Shown: one piece after another, positions 27,801-42,800 of the stretch
Numbering within the stretch: the first letter of the stretch is position 1
Layout: each line of letters begins with the position of its first letter
NCBI GenBank assembly: GCA_037783545.1
Contig: JBBELK010000832.1
Location: 682,001 to 746,000, forward strand
Direction: 5' to 3'
Source: Henricia sp. BOLD:AAB3569
Taxonomy: Eukaryota > Echinodermata > Asteroidea > Spinulosida > Echinasteridae
DNA: 64,000 nt
Made by a program: the position numbers and the translations under genes
The notes under the pieces: model-generated
The model's input: the letters and a program-made list of their open reading frames with translations, nothing else
Databases searched by the model: none
Told to the model about the DNA's origin: nothing

Positions 27801-30800
27801 ATTTTTGGTTCGCATCTACGCGGTCCAAAATGCATGGGCGCTGTGTACTGCGTGTGCGTGTTCCAACGCGATGCATTTTTATGGATCGCGCGCACACGCA
27901 GTATATGATGTGCGCCACAGAGTGCATGACGCAAGCCACATAGTACCCGATCAACTGAGAACGAATATTTGAAACACCCCGCCAAGACCAGGAAAATGCA
28001 TATGGATTTTCATGGTTTTTTTTAATCGTGGTACATTTGACAAAGCTGAAATTTCTTCGGATGAGTTTGTTGATGTCTTTCTTTTGATTTATAATGGTTT
28101 TATTCGCAGAATCGCTCAAAAACAGATCATCTACAGGGCCTTTAAGAGCAAGTACATGTACATATGATTTTTGTTATGTAATTAAACACGACAGACATGC
28201 TGGCAGTCAAACTATGAGTCAAGTGATTACCGAAGCAACAATTTAAAGGTGTATGTACACCTGCCTTGACTTTCAAATTCGTAAGATAGTTAGTGTTAAA
28301 GTATCATTCGAAAGATGAAATGAAACAAGGGCATAAACGTTAAAGGTATAATACATGATTGGTATCTCGAGAAATCAAAAATGATCACAGATTTACACAT
28401 AACTTACACAATATAAACACGATGACGGTAGAAAATTTCCCATGAAATTGTTTTGTTTGAAGTGCTATAGTCTTTGAGAAATGAGCAAAATAATTATTTT
28501 TCGTCTTACGAGACGTCAATTCATTTCGCCCCAAAACCACCTCGCCCTGGACCACTTCGCCCTAAAGCACTTCACCCAAAGGCCATTTCACCCCAAAACC
28601 ACTTCGTCCAAACATTACTTCGCCCAAATGCCACTTCGCCCCAAAACAACTTCGTGCACAGGCTGTGGTTCAGGGCGAAGTTGTTCAGGGCGATGTGGTT
28701 TTGGGGCAAAAAAACTGTAAACCATTTTGTTTTTTACTGTTTTCTCAAAAGTTAGACCAAGTACGGAGCTTATTTTCGCTCGTGTTGGTTTTAATCATGC
28801 ATACCTTCAATCACATGGGGGATAAAACTATTTGTAATGGTTTACCAATCATGTATACTATCTTTAAAAAAGAAAGTTTGTAAACTAGTCTGCAGAAACT
28901 TCAGCTATATGGATGGAAAAGGTAACTATGTCTCATTTGAAAGTTGGTAATACTGTAGTAAGTGCATCATCTGGTGCTATACGTAACCTTGGGGTTTGGT
29001 TTGATTCCGGGTTTAAGCTGAGGTATCATGTAAATAAAATAAGTAATTCTGCAATTTACCACTTGTACAATTTGCGTAGAATTAGGAAGTTTTTAACTCA
29101 ACAGTCTACAGAGTCTTTAGTGCATGCCTTTATAACAAGCAAACTAGATTACTGTAATAGCTTACTGTATGGTATTTCCAGTACACACATTGGTAAATTA
29201 CAAAGAATTCAAAATATTGCAGCTCGACTTGTAACCGGATCACCACGTTATGCCAGTTCTTCAATCCCTTCATTGGTTACCGGTTGTCTATCGTATTCAG
29301 TTTAAAATCTTGATTTTAACATCATGTTTATGCATGCGGAACAGCTCCAGGGTATCTTTGTGACCTGGTGTTTGTTGTTCGTCAAAACAGATATAGTCTT
29401 CTTTCAATGAATAGTGTGTTACTGACTCCGGGGAATGTAAAGTTTCATTAGGCAATTGAGCTTTTCAGACCGCTGCCCCTAAACTATGGTCCAAACTTCC
29501 AGGTCACATCAGAAATCTTAGGAGTCTTGAGAAGTTCAAAACCGAAGTTAAAACGTATCTTTTTAAACTTGCCTTTGATTTATGATTTTTAATCTTAATT
29601 AAGTAACGATGATGTAATTAGTTTTGTTTTACAATGTGCAGCGCACATGAACATATTTATATGGAATGCGCGCTATATAAATGTAATTATTATTATTAAT
29701 ATTATTATGCAGCAATGCTTCAGAAAACCTTTAACATTTGGTAGCGTGTGCAAACATTTTAATAAAAATCTTCAGTTGTCCAAGATGTAAATTTCTTACA
29801 GAAAGTACATTTTGGACAAAAATAAATTTATGTGGTGTTTGTTGCCACTGTTATCAACAATGAGTGTTTTTTTTTTCTTGTTTTAAAAATCGTGAAGTAA
29901 AAGTTTGGGTCATTGCAAATGCTAAGCTGATCTTTAAATATAATAAGTATATGTTTTACCGAGACATGTCCAAAAAGAAACAAAATGTATAACTGCATGG
30001 AATCCATTACAAATTTCAAGCTCAGCTGAAAATATATAAAGCTCAACTACACCCAACAGTAATATATCGCTTTTCTGCCTAACTTTATACTTGCCTCACT
30101 AATGTTGAAATCCAATTAGCCTAACTATGTTACAGGAAAGCAACCACATTGTGTTGTGTGCCAAAGACAATGTTGCTATCCATACAGTGTAATATACTTA
30201 AAGGGCCCTGGTGTTTTTATCAATGAAATCTGTGCTATGGAGCCAGTCCATTAATTTACAATCATAAAAACCCTACTTGGAAGTTGTTTGGGGGATTAAA
30301 GCGGGCCTCCCACTGTGCGATTTTCGCCACGAATCTCCTACGAATTGGTACGATTATCGGAGACTGCCTATAGACTCTACACACAATCGTGCCCAATCGT
30401 AGGAAATTCGTGACAAAAATCGCACAGTGGGAGGCCCGCTTAAAACCAAGGTTTTTGATTGTTATGCTAATGAAATTTACATATGCATGAGCAAAGTGGT
30501 GATGTCACATTAGGAAAACACAGGAAAATCTCATTCAACTGTGCACAAAAGTTTCCACAATTTTCTCCAACTTGCTGAAACATTTGTAACCCATGACGGT
30601 TTAGGTTTGTTTTACATGTTGCCTGTTGCAAACCATTAAAAAACTAAGGCTGGAAACTGCAGCATTTTTCAACAATTCCAGTTTGAAGTCTTATGTTTTT
30701 TCTTTGCTTTTCTGCTGTGTGTTCCTAAAGTGACATGCCCCAAACAGCACCCTCTTTCTGTGAGTTTATGTGAAGAAATTTTCAAAGTTGAAAAATGCCA

Positions 30801-33800
30801 CTTTTTATTCATGGGGCATTAAAATGAACAGTAGTATTGTCTTTCTACACAAGTAATCCTTCATATGCAGCAAAAACTGTGCATAAAGTTATTAAGGGAC
30901 AACACTTGCAAAGGGTTGCCTAACTTTGTACACTTCATGTAAGTTGCCATCTTTTGCAGTTTGGCGCTCGGACTTGAGAGGGCGTGAGAACAGATTTTAC
31001 ACATTTCGCATCATGTGGGAGTCGGAAAACGAGGCAACAATCTCGACGTCATCCATGCAATCATTGCATGGTTTGACGTCATCATCCCTTTCAAAATTTA
31101 AAATATGGCGCAGCACAAACAAAATGTAGTTGCATTAGTTGCAGAGTTTATCATCAAAATTAATTGGGTTCCCGACGTTAAAAACAAGATTCTCCAATTC
31201 TCATGCAGGTTTCATCCTCTTGCAACAGTGCCCCTTTAACGCACTCCCTAACTCCTGCGTACAGTGGCCCTGTTGAAACAGGCCCCATTTCGCGGTGGAA
31301 CAAGCGACATTAATCTTGTCGCCTCTGCTGGACCAATCAGGACGCTTGGCAGTGCATTGCAGCACGATTGCAGGCATTCAAATGTAACGCGCGCAAGATT
31401 GTAAACACCGTGCATGCATGTGATACATGTACTCGGTAATGCTGGCTGTTGTCCGCTGGCTGTTGCTATTTAAAGCATACTGGGGAATCCATTCCATTAC
31501 ATTCGTCAGCATGCATCCCTGTTATTAATTTGAAAAACTGCGGAGTAAATTAAGATAGTCGTTTGAAAGTTTGGTAGGAATGGGACAGTCATAAGGAACG
31601 GAACCCAATACAATTTCTGGAAAGTATAGAAATCGTTTCTTTTCGGCATAACATGACCGAATTGATTAAATTACATCAAAATGACTCGGGTGTGAGCTGG
31701 CTCAGGACAACAGCCGGGTCACTCCACAAATTTGCGTGGATTTCCTCAGGGTATTGTTACGTCGCTTTGCAGAGTGTGAAATTCCCTGAGATCTTAGGAT
31801 GTGCAGGTTTATGCACCGGGCAATACATCGGTAATAATTTTTTTATTAAATTCGCCGATAACTTCAAACAAGAGTTGCTCTAAGACAGTAAAACGTTTTT
31901 GAATTGGCCACACAAAGTTTTAAAATTAAGGTTAGTGCACGACTTACCACGTATCCCACCACCAATGTTCCTTGCCTGCCAACTCAGTCATGGTGATGTT
32001 TACTCTAGATTCCTTCAATAGACGAAACATTCGCCTGAAAATGAATAATCCCCAAAATTGTAATAGTGAAGAATTACAATGAAAGATAATAAAAAAATAT
32101 ATTTTGTATCCAAATGTTTTGGACAAAGTGGTAAAACGTAATGCTAACTACTAATATCTCATACATATTTACGATCCAAACCCCAATTCTCATTGGTCCA
32201 TTCACCATAACATGCCGGTGGTTATTTTTGCCATCCTCCAACATGCACACTGCCCATACTGGGATTGAGACCTAAAGCCCGGCGCAAACAGAAGGCAAAA
32301 ATACACGAAACACGAAACAAAACAATTTTTCTTGTGACTTTGATATTCGTCTGCGTTACTCCAAAACAGAAAACAACCGTTTCGCAAAACAAACAGTGCT
32401 TGTTCCGCAAAACATGCTTTCATCGAAACAGATGTTTCAATCTACCTTCTGCAGTACTTGTTTCGATACTGGAGAAACGACGACTTACCGATGACCAATC
32501 ATTGATCGTATTCCAGATCATGTGGATTCAAGATATCATGTGACTGTACTGCTTTATTGTCGCCGCTGGCGGCGCTGTATCCGTTTCGGTGGCATATCTG
32601 TTTTCCGTTTGCGGGATGGATACATTGAAACGCGCCGGGATTAAGACCTTTGGCACATTGGACAGATGCTCTACCAGCTGAGCTACGAGTCACAGTAGTA
32701 AACTATGGTTATGTTTTCCCCAAGAACCCAACTTTTCTCGCGACGTTGTATGGATGCAAATTTTCTCTCATCCCAAGTTTGGTTGTTTCATTTTCATGCT
32801 GCTTAGTCACCATACCAAATATTGTATATTATATTTTGTTCAGTTGCACATCCATGCAGCACCAAGAGAAAAGTTAGGTTCCGAGGTAAAACCTGAGGGT
32901 GTATACCACAGTGCCTCATAGCTCAGCTGATAGAGCATCTGCTTTCTGTGTAACAGGTCTCAGGTTCGAATCCTGATGAGGACCATATGATTTTTCTCTT
33001 ATACTACATATAATTTACTTGGGGGAGGGTTGGGGAAGAGAGGCATCGACAATCCGTGGGCGAGGGGTTAGGGCACTGGGCATTTTATTAGGCATAGGCT
33101 CGCTGAACCAAGTCCAGTACTAAAAAGCATTGATCTAGCACATTCTGCGGTACACACGACACATGATCTTTTTGTCAATTTTAACAGCAAATGTATATTG
33201 TTATGGATGTGGTCCAGTAAAAATGTCTTTGGTCTTGTAAAACCTTTAAGTCACTAGCCTAGTGGTCTAGTAGAACCTCACCCCAAATTTAAGCCCTGCC
33301 CTAGGCCCAGGACATACTGCAGTTCCTCTGGATTCACTATACACATACCTGACAAAATATGGATGCACAGTACGATCGCTGGCACCAATCCTTACTAGCA
33401 CTGGAATGCCCTGGGAATTATGACAAAAACAAATCATATCAAACTCAAGAAAATAAGTTTCTGCAGTCCTCTTTCCTGGTACTCCTAATCCCTGTTTTGT
33501 TCACCCTCCATCCCCTGACGTGGGCTCAATTTCATAGAGCCGTTGAACAGCCTATTTTCTGTTAAACGAGCATCAGGCTATTTCTTAAACATCATTAGCG
33601 ATAAGCAATTGAAAACGTGCCTTAAAGACCCCGTAGATGATCTGTTTTTGAGCGATTCTGCGAATAAAACCATTATAAATCAAAAGAAAGACATCAACAA
33701 ACTCATCCGAAGAAATTTCAGTTTTAAAAAACCATAAAATCCATATGCGTTTTCCTGGTCTTGGCAGGGTGTTTCAAACATTCGTTCTCAGTTGATCGGG

Positions 33801-36800
33801 TACTATGTGGCTTGCGTCATGCACTCTGTAAAAATGCATCGCGTTGGAACACGCACACGCAGTACACAGCGCCCATGCAACTAAAAATAAGTATATCGTT
33901 TGCAAATGATCTAAATAATTTCATCTTTACGGATTTTTTTCTAGTAAAATTATATCATTTTGAGGGGAAACCTTTCATTGGGTAGTTGCTATTAATTCAA
34001 TCTTTACTTTCAGAACTTTTTCCTGTAAACTCGTCGATTACTTTTTGGGGTCATTGCAAATGATACACTGGGCCTTTAAAGGAGCGTAACCAGATCACAT
34101 TTTTTAGGAGGTTAGATGTGTGTCTTCCCTAATTGTGCTGCTTTTTGCATAGGGTTGGACTCTGCTAGAAAAGTCAGGCCACTAATTTTACAGTGTGATT
34201 TTACTACAGGTCCTGCTGGTTGGTAGGCAGTTTGCAACAGTTTGAGTATTAATTATCAAGAGAATGAGGACAGGAGAAGAAGTCCTTTGAAACTTACGGT
34301 TATAGCTGAAATTAAGAGGTTTATAAGTCTTGGGTTTGACAAATGAAAAACTAAGTTTTCTGAATTATATCCTCATCAATGCAGTGTCATATACATGTAA
34401 TGTACTTCTCGGGCCATTGGCCAATGCAATAATAATTATAATGATGATGGATTCTTGTATAGCGCACATACCTACCCTACATGAGCGCCGTTTCCATTAT
34501 TATTTGAAGCTTTTGCGGATACCGTGCACGCTGGGCGCACCCAAGCACACGCATACCCGCGCGTCGTGCATCGAGTGAATGGATTGCGCGTGTGTGCTAC
34601 GCACTCGTCATGAAAATACCGAACTCGCCTTCGGCTCGTTCCGTATTTTCATGACTCGTGCGGTATATTCTCATATCACCCTCAAAGCCATCCAATATTA
34701 TATAATTACCACTGCCATCAGGAAATTACCAGAACCATTTTGCTTCAACGTTAAGCTTCTTAGTGTACCATTCGTCACCACGTGTACAGATGCAATTTTT
34801 GTTTCTTGGGCCCAAGTCCTCTTTAATAGCATATGAAATCATTTCAGTACATGGTCTTACCTTTAGGTTAGACACATGCTTGTCAGCATCATTTTCTGCA
34901 ATGGTGGCCTGAAATGACAATGATGAAAAATCATGTCACTTTGAAATTCAATAAAAGAAACATCGAACAAATAAAAAAGTTGAGAGGAATTCATATTGGT
35001 CATTTTGGGTTTACGCTCACCAAAAATCACTGGTAACAAAAGAGCTGCAAGATTTTTTTTAAAATAAAGACGACACATGGAAATTACAGCATGTTCCATC
35101 CTCCATCCGCAGCAACCTGCCTGCTTCCCGCAAACAGCTGTCGCGTGTCTGCAAGAACGCTCGCAAAGCTGCCACACAGCCCAAATGCACATCTGCTATA
35201 GGACAACACTTGCTTGATCACCCCGAGTGCTCGAAACAATACAGCGAACAGCAGTTCACTATACTGGCCAGAGCACACAGCATCATGCATCTGCACATGC
35301 TCGAAGCTACATACATTTTATTTATTTATTTATTTATTTATTCACCACATCCAACAGCGGAGGGACCGCCAATTACAGGAATGGGAGCAAGTGTGGTTGA
35401 GTGCCTTGCTCAAGGGCACAGGTGCCACAACCCGTCGCGGCCCGGAATCGAACCTACATTCTAGTACTAGCACAGGAACTTAAGTTTGACGCACTAGACC
35501 GCTCGGCCATAACACTACACTACATGTGGTCTAACTGCGCATGCGCAGTAGCGTGCTCCCTGCTGCTGTCAGCTGACCAATCATCGTGCAGCATTCTAAA
35601 CACATCATTCCCGCTTTCAAGCTTATATTATATCGATATATATATTGCGTTTTGCTCTGATGAGTGCAAGTCGAAAAGCTTTAATAATAATAATAATAAT
35701 AGACAGTTCTTATATAGCGCATTACAGATCCGACGGATCTCTCAATGCGCTTTCTGCATTATTACCCCTTGTCATTACTTAATTCTATATTCTGATTTTG
35801 CAGTACCAAACACTTATTCATATACATAGAAATTATTTAATCTCTTGACTTTAGACACAACTATAAATTTCTGAGGTTTTTAATCAACAATCCAGGGGAG
35901 TTTTCATCCGTGTCAGGAGTCACAAGATTAAAAAAAATTCAGGAAATCTGTTGCAAAATCCGGGAGGGCTGGCAGCTAAGTTACCGTGCACATCCATTCA
36001 ACACTGCCTCATATACACCAATCCGGTATAAACTAAGGTCTCTTTCCCTGTACATCCGCCATAGCTGGGGGGCTTCCACTGGATGAACTGTATGTTTTTG
36101 CTGTTGCTGAAGCTGCATTTGTTTACTTCGAACAAGTTGCGTGTCTTTGTAGGGTTGTGTGTACGCGAAGGCGGGCGCGTCGCATGTACGCGGAGGAGGC
36201 ACGTTCGTGCATGTCATGGATGAGCGCTTTTCGTTCTAACAAAACGCACAGCCCATGCACTGGAAGCCCCCCAGCTATGGCGGATATACAGGGAAGGGAC
36301 CTTAGTTACCGGATTGGTCTATAGCTCAGCTGATAGAACATCTGCCTGGTGTGTCAGAGGTCTCAGGTTCAAATCCCATTAATGACCATGTTTTTCTCTC
36401 ACTGCATATCTGGTTATTTCATTTTGACAGTATCTTGTCCAAAAAAAAACTCACTTATAAGGAGTAGGACATGTTCATGACTAGCCATGACTGGTCATGA
36501 CCATAACGCAAGTGTGAACACATTTCAAAAGTGACCAAGTCATGCTAAAGCCATTTCGGAAGTTGGCCGTGAGTCACTCAAAATGTGGGTGTCTCAGTTA
36601 TGACTTGGTCACGACTATGGATATGGAAATAATACACAGATTTTAAAGTTAACTCAGTCATAACTCGGTCAATGATTAGTATACAAATATTGACTGCAAT
36701 GAGGGGCATGGTTAAGATTATAGGCCCAAGGTGATCTCGAAGCCATGACTATGCCCGAGGCGGAAGCCGAGGGGCATAGTCATGGCTTCGAGATCACCGA

Positions 36801-39800
36801 GGGTCTATAATCTTAACCATGACCCGAATAAACAGCAGTCAATATTTGTTTTATATACCGAATGTGTAGATTTTTGTCATCTGGTCGGTTAAAAGTAACG
36901 ATACACAGTCACAGTCATGACAGTGGTCCTTTGAGTTTCGATTTCGGAAGCTGGTCTACGCCGGAAAAGCTGTATAAAAACAAAGATGCTACAAAAATAT
37001 TGTAGCATAATCACCTGGCACTTTAGTAGCACATTTCACCTGACACAATTTTCACTGTAGGCCACCTCTCTTATTTTCTCAAGGACTTCATCATCTACGA
37101 CAGACGACAAAACGACTTCATCGCGATTCTGCCATTACCGTCCTGCTGAATGTTTACGCGAGCACCCAGCTGCACAGTTGGTGCACAGCTATGCTAATAC
37201 ATGTAATGCGCGCGTCCGGAACCCGCTAAATGACTATGCCCGGGGCTTGGCAAAGACTATGCCCGGTGGGCATATACGCGCCGGGTCTAGCTGATTCAAT
37301 GCCCCTACTTTTAACCAATCAGATGATTGGAATCTACGCATGAGGTATATAATCGTAACTATCTCTTTGAAATGTATGGACATTATTACACATATAACAA
37401 TAAAGCAGCATGATATAATGTATTACCTCCAAGATTGCTTTGACTGAGGGGTCTGTATAACTGGTACTCAAATCATGCCTGAAAGGACAAAGGGAAAATG
37501 CAACAGTTAAAGGCAGAACACATGATTGGTAAACCGTTACAAATGGTTTTTATCCCCCTGTGTGATTGAAGATATGAATGATTAAAACCAACCTGAGCAA
37601 AAATCAGATTTTGAAGTCGTGAAAAAGTCATGGGAAATCATACAAAATTGTGGAGAGAAGTTGCATGGTTAGCAATAGGCTTTAGTGAAATTGGCCTAGG
37701 GTTCCCTCTAAGAGTCAATGTTTATGAAGACGACTGAAAACCAAACTTACAGAAGCGTGTCCAGATCACATTTTTGAGCCCCTCATTTTTTTTCATGGGT
37801 GTTGAGATTTTGATACCACATCATTGTAATTTTTCTGGTTAACATTCTGGAATTTCGCGCTCTTAATCCATATATTTTCAGGGATATCATCAAAAACCCA
37901 CTGATGTTTTGTAAAATAATTTATCAGTTCCATAAAGCAGTGCAGTGCAGTGATCGCACCAACCTTTTTTCTTCCACATCCAAATTGGAGATTGCAAGTT
38001 TCCTGTTTTCTTCCCAGTTAGGGACAGTACTTTGGTAAGATATTTTATTGTTAGGTTAGAGCTAAATTGGGGGTACCGTGGCCGAGTGGTTAGGGCCATT
38101 AACTCGCAATCATGGGTGAAAACTTGGGGTTGCGGGTTCGAATCCGGGTTCGAATCCGGCTGCGGTACCTGTGCCCTTGAGCAAGACACAACCACACTTG
38201 CTCCATCCTTCGGAAGGGATGTAAAGCCCTTGGTCCAGTGTGTTAGGTAATGGTAACGCACTCTAAAGATCCCAGAGCATTCTTTCGTGAAGAGCAAGGG
38301 GATTCCCCGGTGTCTCTGGCCATTTCTAATTCTAATTCTTCATGGGTTTCCTCACACTTACGAGTGACGGTGCAATGAGCACTATTGAGGAATCCTTGGT
38401 ATGAATACCAGAAAGAAATAATAATAATAATAATAATAAATCCATTTTCTGGAAAAATGTGAACAAGCTTCTTCAAAGCACTAACCGAAAGAACAAGTTG
38501 CTGTCGCCATATTCCTCCTTCTTGATCCAGCCAGCCAATGAGATCACACCAAGCGCTCGGTCGGGGTAGTGGGTTGCTAGATGCCATGCTCCATGACCTC
38601 CCATGGAGTGACCTGCAAAGATGACCTGATGTGCGTCGGCCTTGTTGCGTAGCCAGGATGCTTCTTCAGTTAGCTAAATGGACAAAAAAAAACTAAAAAC
38701 TAAAAAGGCATGAAATACATGTGACCCAAATGTGAGCCAACTTTATGGACAAACCCAAGTATGCAGATCATTCATTCATTTAATTTGACGAATTAAAATT
38801 TATAAGAGTACCGTACGTCTTTGCATATAGCGGAATACAGGGGTGGGTGGAAAGTGAAATGTGCGAAAATTCACTGCTATTGTCATGCAGTGCATTCCCC
38901 TTTTGCTTGGAGGATGGGAATGTGTCAATGCACTTTTTAACAATAGCAGTGAATTTTCGCACATTTCACTTTCCACCCACCCCTGTATTCCGCTATACTG
39001 CACATCCCCCAATTGATTAATCATAACAAATGACACATCACTGTAAAAAGGAATAACAGGGCTTTCCAATGATACCAAATTCAAGAGAAAATGATTTAGT
39101 AACAAGAGAGAAATCGTCAGTCAAACTTCACTTTCCGAACCAGTGAACTCGCCAGTTATACCCCAATTTTTTGGGGCAAATCTTTCCTGTACTGGCATGA
39201 TTCCAGTATTATCTTTGAAAATATTTCTCTGTTTTTAGGATGTTTTCGACAGTTGTTTTGGACAATGTAATTGGGAAATGAAATGTACAATTATTTTATC
39301 CCGAACTGTCAAATACTCTGTGAGCCACGAAAAATTGCAAGGTAATAATGGATGCATGATCTGGATTCCGATCCTGATTTAGATTATGATCCGGATATGA
39401 ATTTGTCTGAAACAAACACGCCATATAATATATATAATGCCACCAAACCTCACCTTTTGCAGACTGTCCAATGCTGCCATGGCCGTTAAGGCCCCTGGTC
39501 CCTCCCAGTTGTGAGCACCATGCCTGCAGGTTGTTTTGAAACAGTCATTTTAATAATAGCACCACTCCAACACGTTTTGTTGATAAAAACATCAACAAAA
39601 ATAATAAAGTCAAGCCAAATCCTTTTGCCGTTTTTTAATGAGGCCAAACAAAATAAATGGTGCGTTTACGGTAACAGCCTTAAAAAAATCCAGGTAGGTA
39701 GGTAGGAAAATAATTGAATTTTTTCATTTTTTATTGTTGCATGTTGTTTTGCAATGTTTGAAACTCACTATTAACACTATTAACCATGTTCATGTACAAG

Positions 39801-42800
39801 TGTAGAAAATGTTATGTTCGTTGAAAATTATTGCAAATAGTGCTCATTTAAATTATCAACTTGAAAATTGGCAATAAAAAGTTTGAGGTTGGCAATTTGG
39901 CCTAAAAAAATCCAGGTAGGTCGGGTTACCGTAAACACACCATTTATTTTGTTTGGCCTGATGCTATGCCTGTGCGTTGGGGTGCCGTGTTCAAGTGGTT
40001 TAGGTCGTTGGCTCACAACAGGGGTAAAGACTGGTTGTTGCAGGTTCGATACCCAGCCGTGGTACCTGTGCCCTTGAGCAAGGTACTCAACCACAATTAC
40101 TCCATCCTTCGGAAGGGATGTAAAGCCATTGGTCCAGTGTGTTGTGCAATTCACTTAAAAGATTCCAGAGAATCTGGGTACAATTACATGTGAAATGGTT
40201 TGTTTCAAAAATTACTTTGGTAAGAAAAATGCTGTAGCTTTTATAAATAGAGCACATCCATTTTCTAAGACTTGTTTTTCACAGCCTTTTCATGTCTGAA
40301 AATTGCTTCATTTATTTAAGGGTAGGCTGTTACACAGGAACACTATTTGTAAAAGTGGAACCGCTTTCTGATTCTGGCAGAGGGGTGTGCGGGTAACAGG
40401 ACACTCGTCATAAATGATACATAACCAAACTGTCTAGACCTGGCTACCTCGTTATTGTAAATGCTATTTCTTAAAAGGAAGGTATTAAAATTAAACAGTT
40501 AATGCCGAGACTATTTTTGGCAAAAATAACAATTTTTTTAAAAGGGAAAAGTGATTAGCCAAAAGTTTAAACCTGGGTCTTTTTTCATAAAAGTTAAAAA
40601 CATTCTTAAGTGGATTTAGGAACAATAAAATCTAATTTTTCCTATCTTTAAAAACATGAGTTAAGAATGTTTATTTAGGAATGTTTCTAAGTGGGCTTTA
40701 GGAAACAGGACCCAGGTCATCAAGCACCACAAATACTGACTCTTGAGAGTCATTTTTACATTCATGTTACGAATCTTCTCACCAAAAAAACATTCTTTGC
40801 AACACTCCAAGGCGGCCCCACAGAGCGAGATTTGCCACAGTGACAGGCCGTCCACAGCCGTCAAGTTTAAGTTCAAAACACAGTGCGTACAAACGGATGG
40901 TGGACAATACACCTCAACCTTGAAAGACAGCAGCAAAGCTGACATTTTAACTCGTCAATCACACCTGTGACATTGCCAGAACGCGTTTACATGTCCTCCC
41001 GTGTCAAGTAGTTAATAACTTTAAACATCTGCAGAGTATGCGTGATGTTCATGACATAAAAATGCCATTTATTGTAATATTGTAGTGCTTAAAATGAGGT
41101 TCCTAGAAGATATTCTCCCAAAAATCTGGCTGTATTGTGAGGTCACCTTACATTGAGTTCATCTTACCTAGTGGGAGCCAGGACCCAGGCCCTCTCCAGA
41201 CCAAACACCCACTTGCCACCCTCCATTCTCTTGTAGCTGTCTGCTTGGTTCTGAGCTCCCACTCCTAAAAATTAATTCCAAAAAGTGTCGGTGAGAAGCC
41301 ATAAACTCATAAATCCACGATTACAAAATACGAAGAACCAGTCTTTAGGAAAGATATTGGTTTTTCTCTCATCCCAAGTTTGGTTGTTTTATTTCAATGG
41401 TGATTAGGCACCATACCAGATGTTGCGTTCGTTACTTTGCCCAGTTGCGCTACCATGCCACACCGAGAGAAAAATTTGGTTCTTAGGGAGAACCTTAGGG
41501 AGTATACCACTGTGCCTTATAGCTCAACTGGTAGAGCATCTGATGAGGGTGTCAAAAGTATTGGGTTTAAATCTTGATGAGGACTTGAATAAAAATTGGG
41601 GACTTGTGGAACCACATATGAAGAAAATCTACTCTGTGGTGGTTTATTTTTATGTATGAATTAATTTCATAATAATGTGGACAAATGTCCATGAGTTGGA
41701 TATAGTGGTTAATTTTTATTAGTTAGAACTTATTTTGTAAATCTTGAAACATGAAACGTCAAGTTTACCTGAAACTTACCTGTCCCATGGAGTGTCAACA
41801 GAACCTAGGGAAAAAATAAGCAACACTTTCATTTTTGAGCGCCTTGACCTGTTTATTTCAGGGGTGTGGGGAGGGGCGTGGCTTTTTAGGGATCTCTGAT
41901 GTTGTTGAAAAAGAATTCATGGTTGTATGTGGTATTAAAGTCATTTGCAGTGACCCGAAAATTTACTTCACGAGTTGACAAGAAAAACCTGACAAAGTTT
42001 TGATAGCAATGGTAACAAACACCACACAGACATTTTCCGTATAAAATGGTACCTTTATGGGAAAAATTGCCAACTGAAGGTGCTTTTTTTTTTTTTTTAA
42101 ATCATCTTAGACAAATTTTTTACCATTTATTCAACACAAAAACCATGCATGGATTTTATGGTTTTCTATGTGGCTGAAATTTCTACAAGGCAATTTATCA
42201 ACATTATTATTTAGTTATGTAATGGTGTTACCGTTTTTAAAAGTTGTTCAATCATGTAATCTATATTTAAAGCCAACTTACAGGACATATTCCATTAGGG
42301 CAATCCTCCAGTGGCTGTATGGCTGCTGCTTGCTGAATCTGGGTCAACAAAGGGTAAAAAACCAACTTTAATACTGGCTCATTTGTGACAACAACATTCA
42401 ATCACGTGGAAATTTGTGATTGCATGCCACCAACTGATTTTGCTCGAGTGCTCGTCCCATGGGCTCCCAGCTTGTGAACGGAACGTCACACACACGCATA
42501 CAACATATTTCACTTAAAAGCATTGTGGGATCCCTGGTCATTCAAAATTGTAATTTGTATCACCACTAACAAAATGCTTGGTCTACCACAAATTACATCA
42601 TAGTTATCTGATGGAAACAAACATGGAAATACAAATTAAAGAACATTTCAATTGACCACTCTCACAGACGCCATACAACTGCGTAATAAACACCAATCAA
42701 GCACGCGTACGCACATCATGAAAAATGTTCCAAACACGCGCGCGTTTCTCAATTTGTTCAAAATATAGCATAGCTGATGCGTGCCACAACAAAAATGAGC

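Noticed and set aside
28502..28720. Proline-rich protein coded by the CCACTTCGCC array
   Set aside because: The reading comes from a 16-base repeat in a MITE, which is not a multiple of three, so the frame is not kept across units.
32922..32998. True tRNA gene
   Set aside because: The stems do not close as an acceptor arm and the same text recurs as a SINE head at many places.
35401..35829. 142-codon plus-strand open frame
   Set aside because: It crosses a SINE, a TAA repeat and a retroposon tail, so it is a mosaic of repeats.
37890..38297. 135-codon minus-strand open frame
   Set aside because: It covers the full-length SINE and MITE; the same peptide words occur at every SINE copy.
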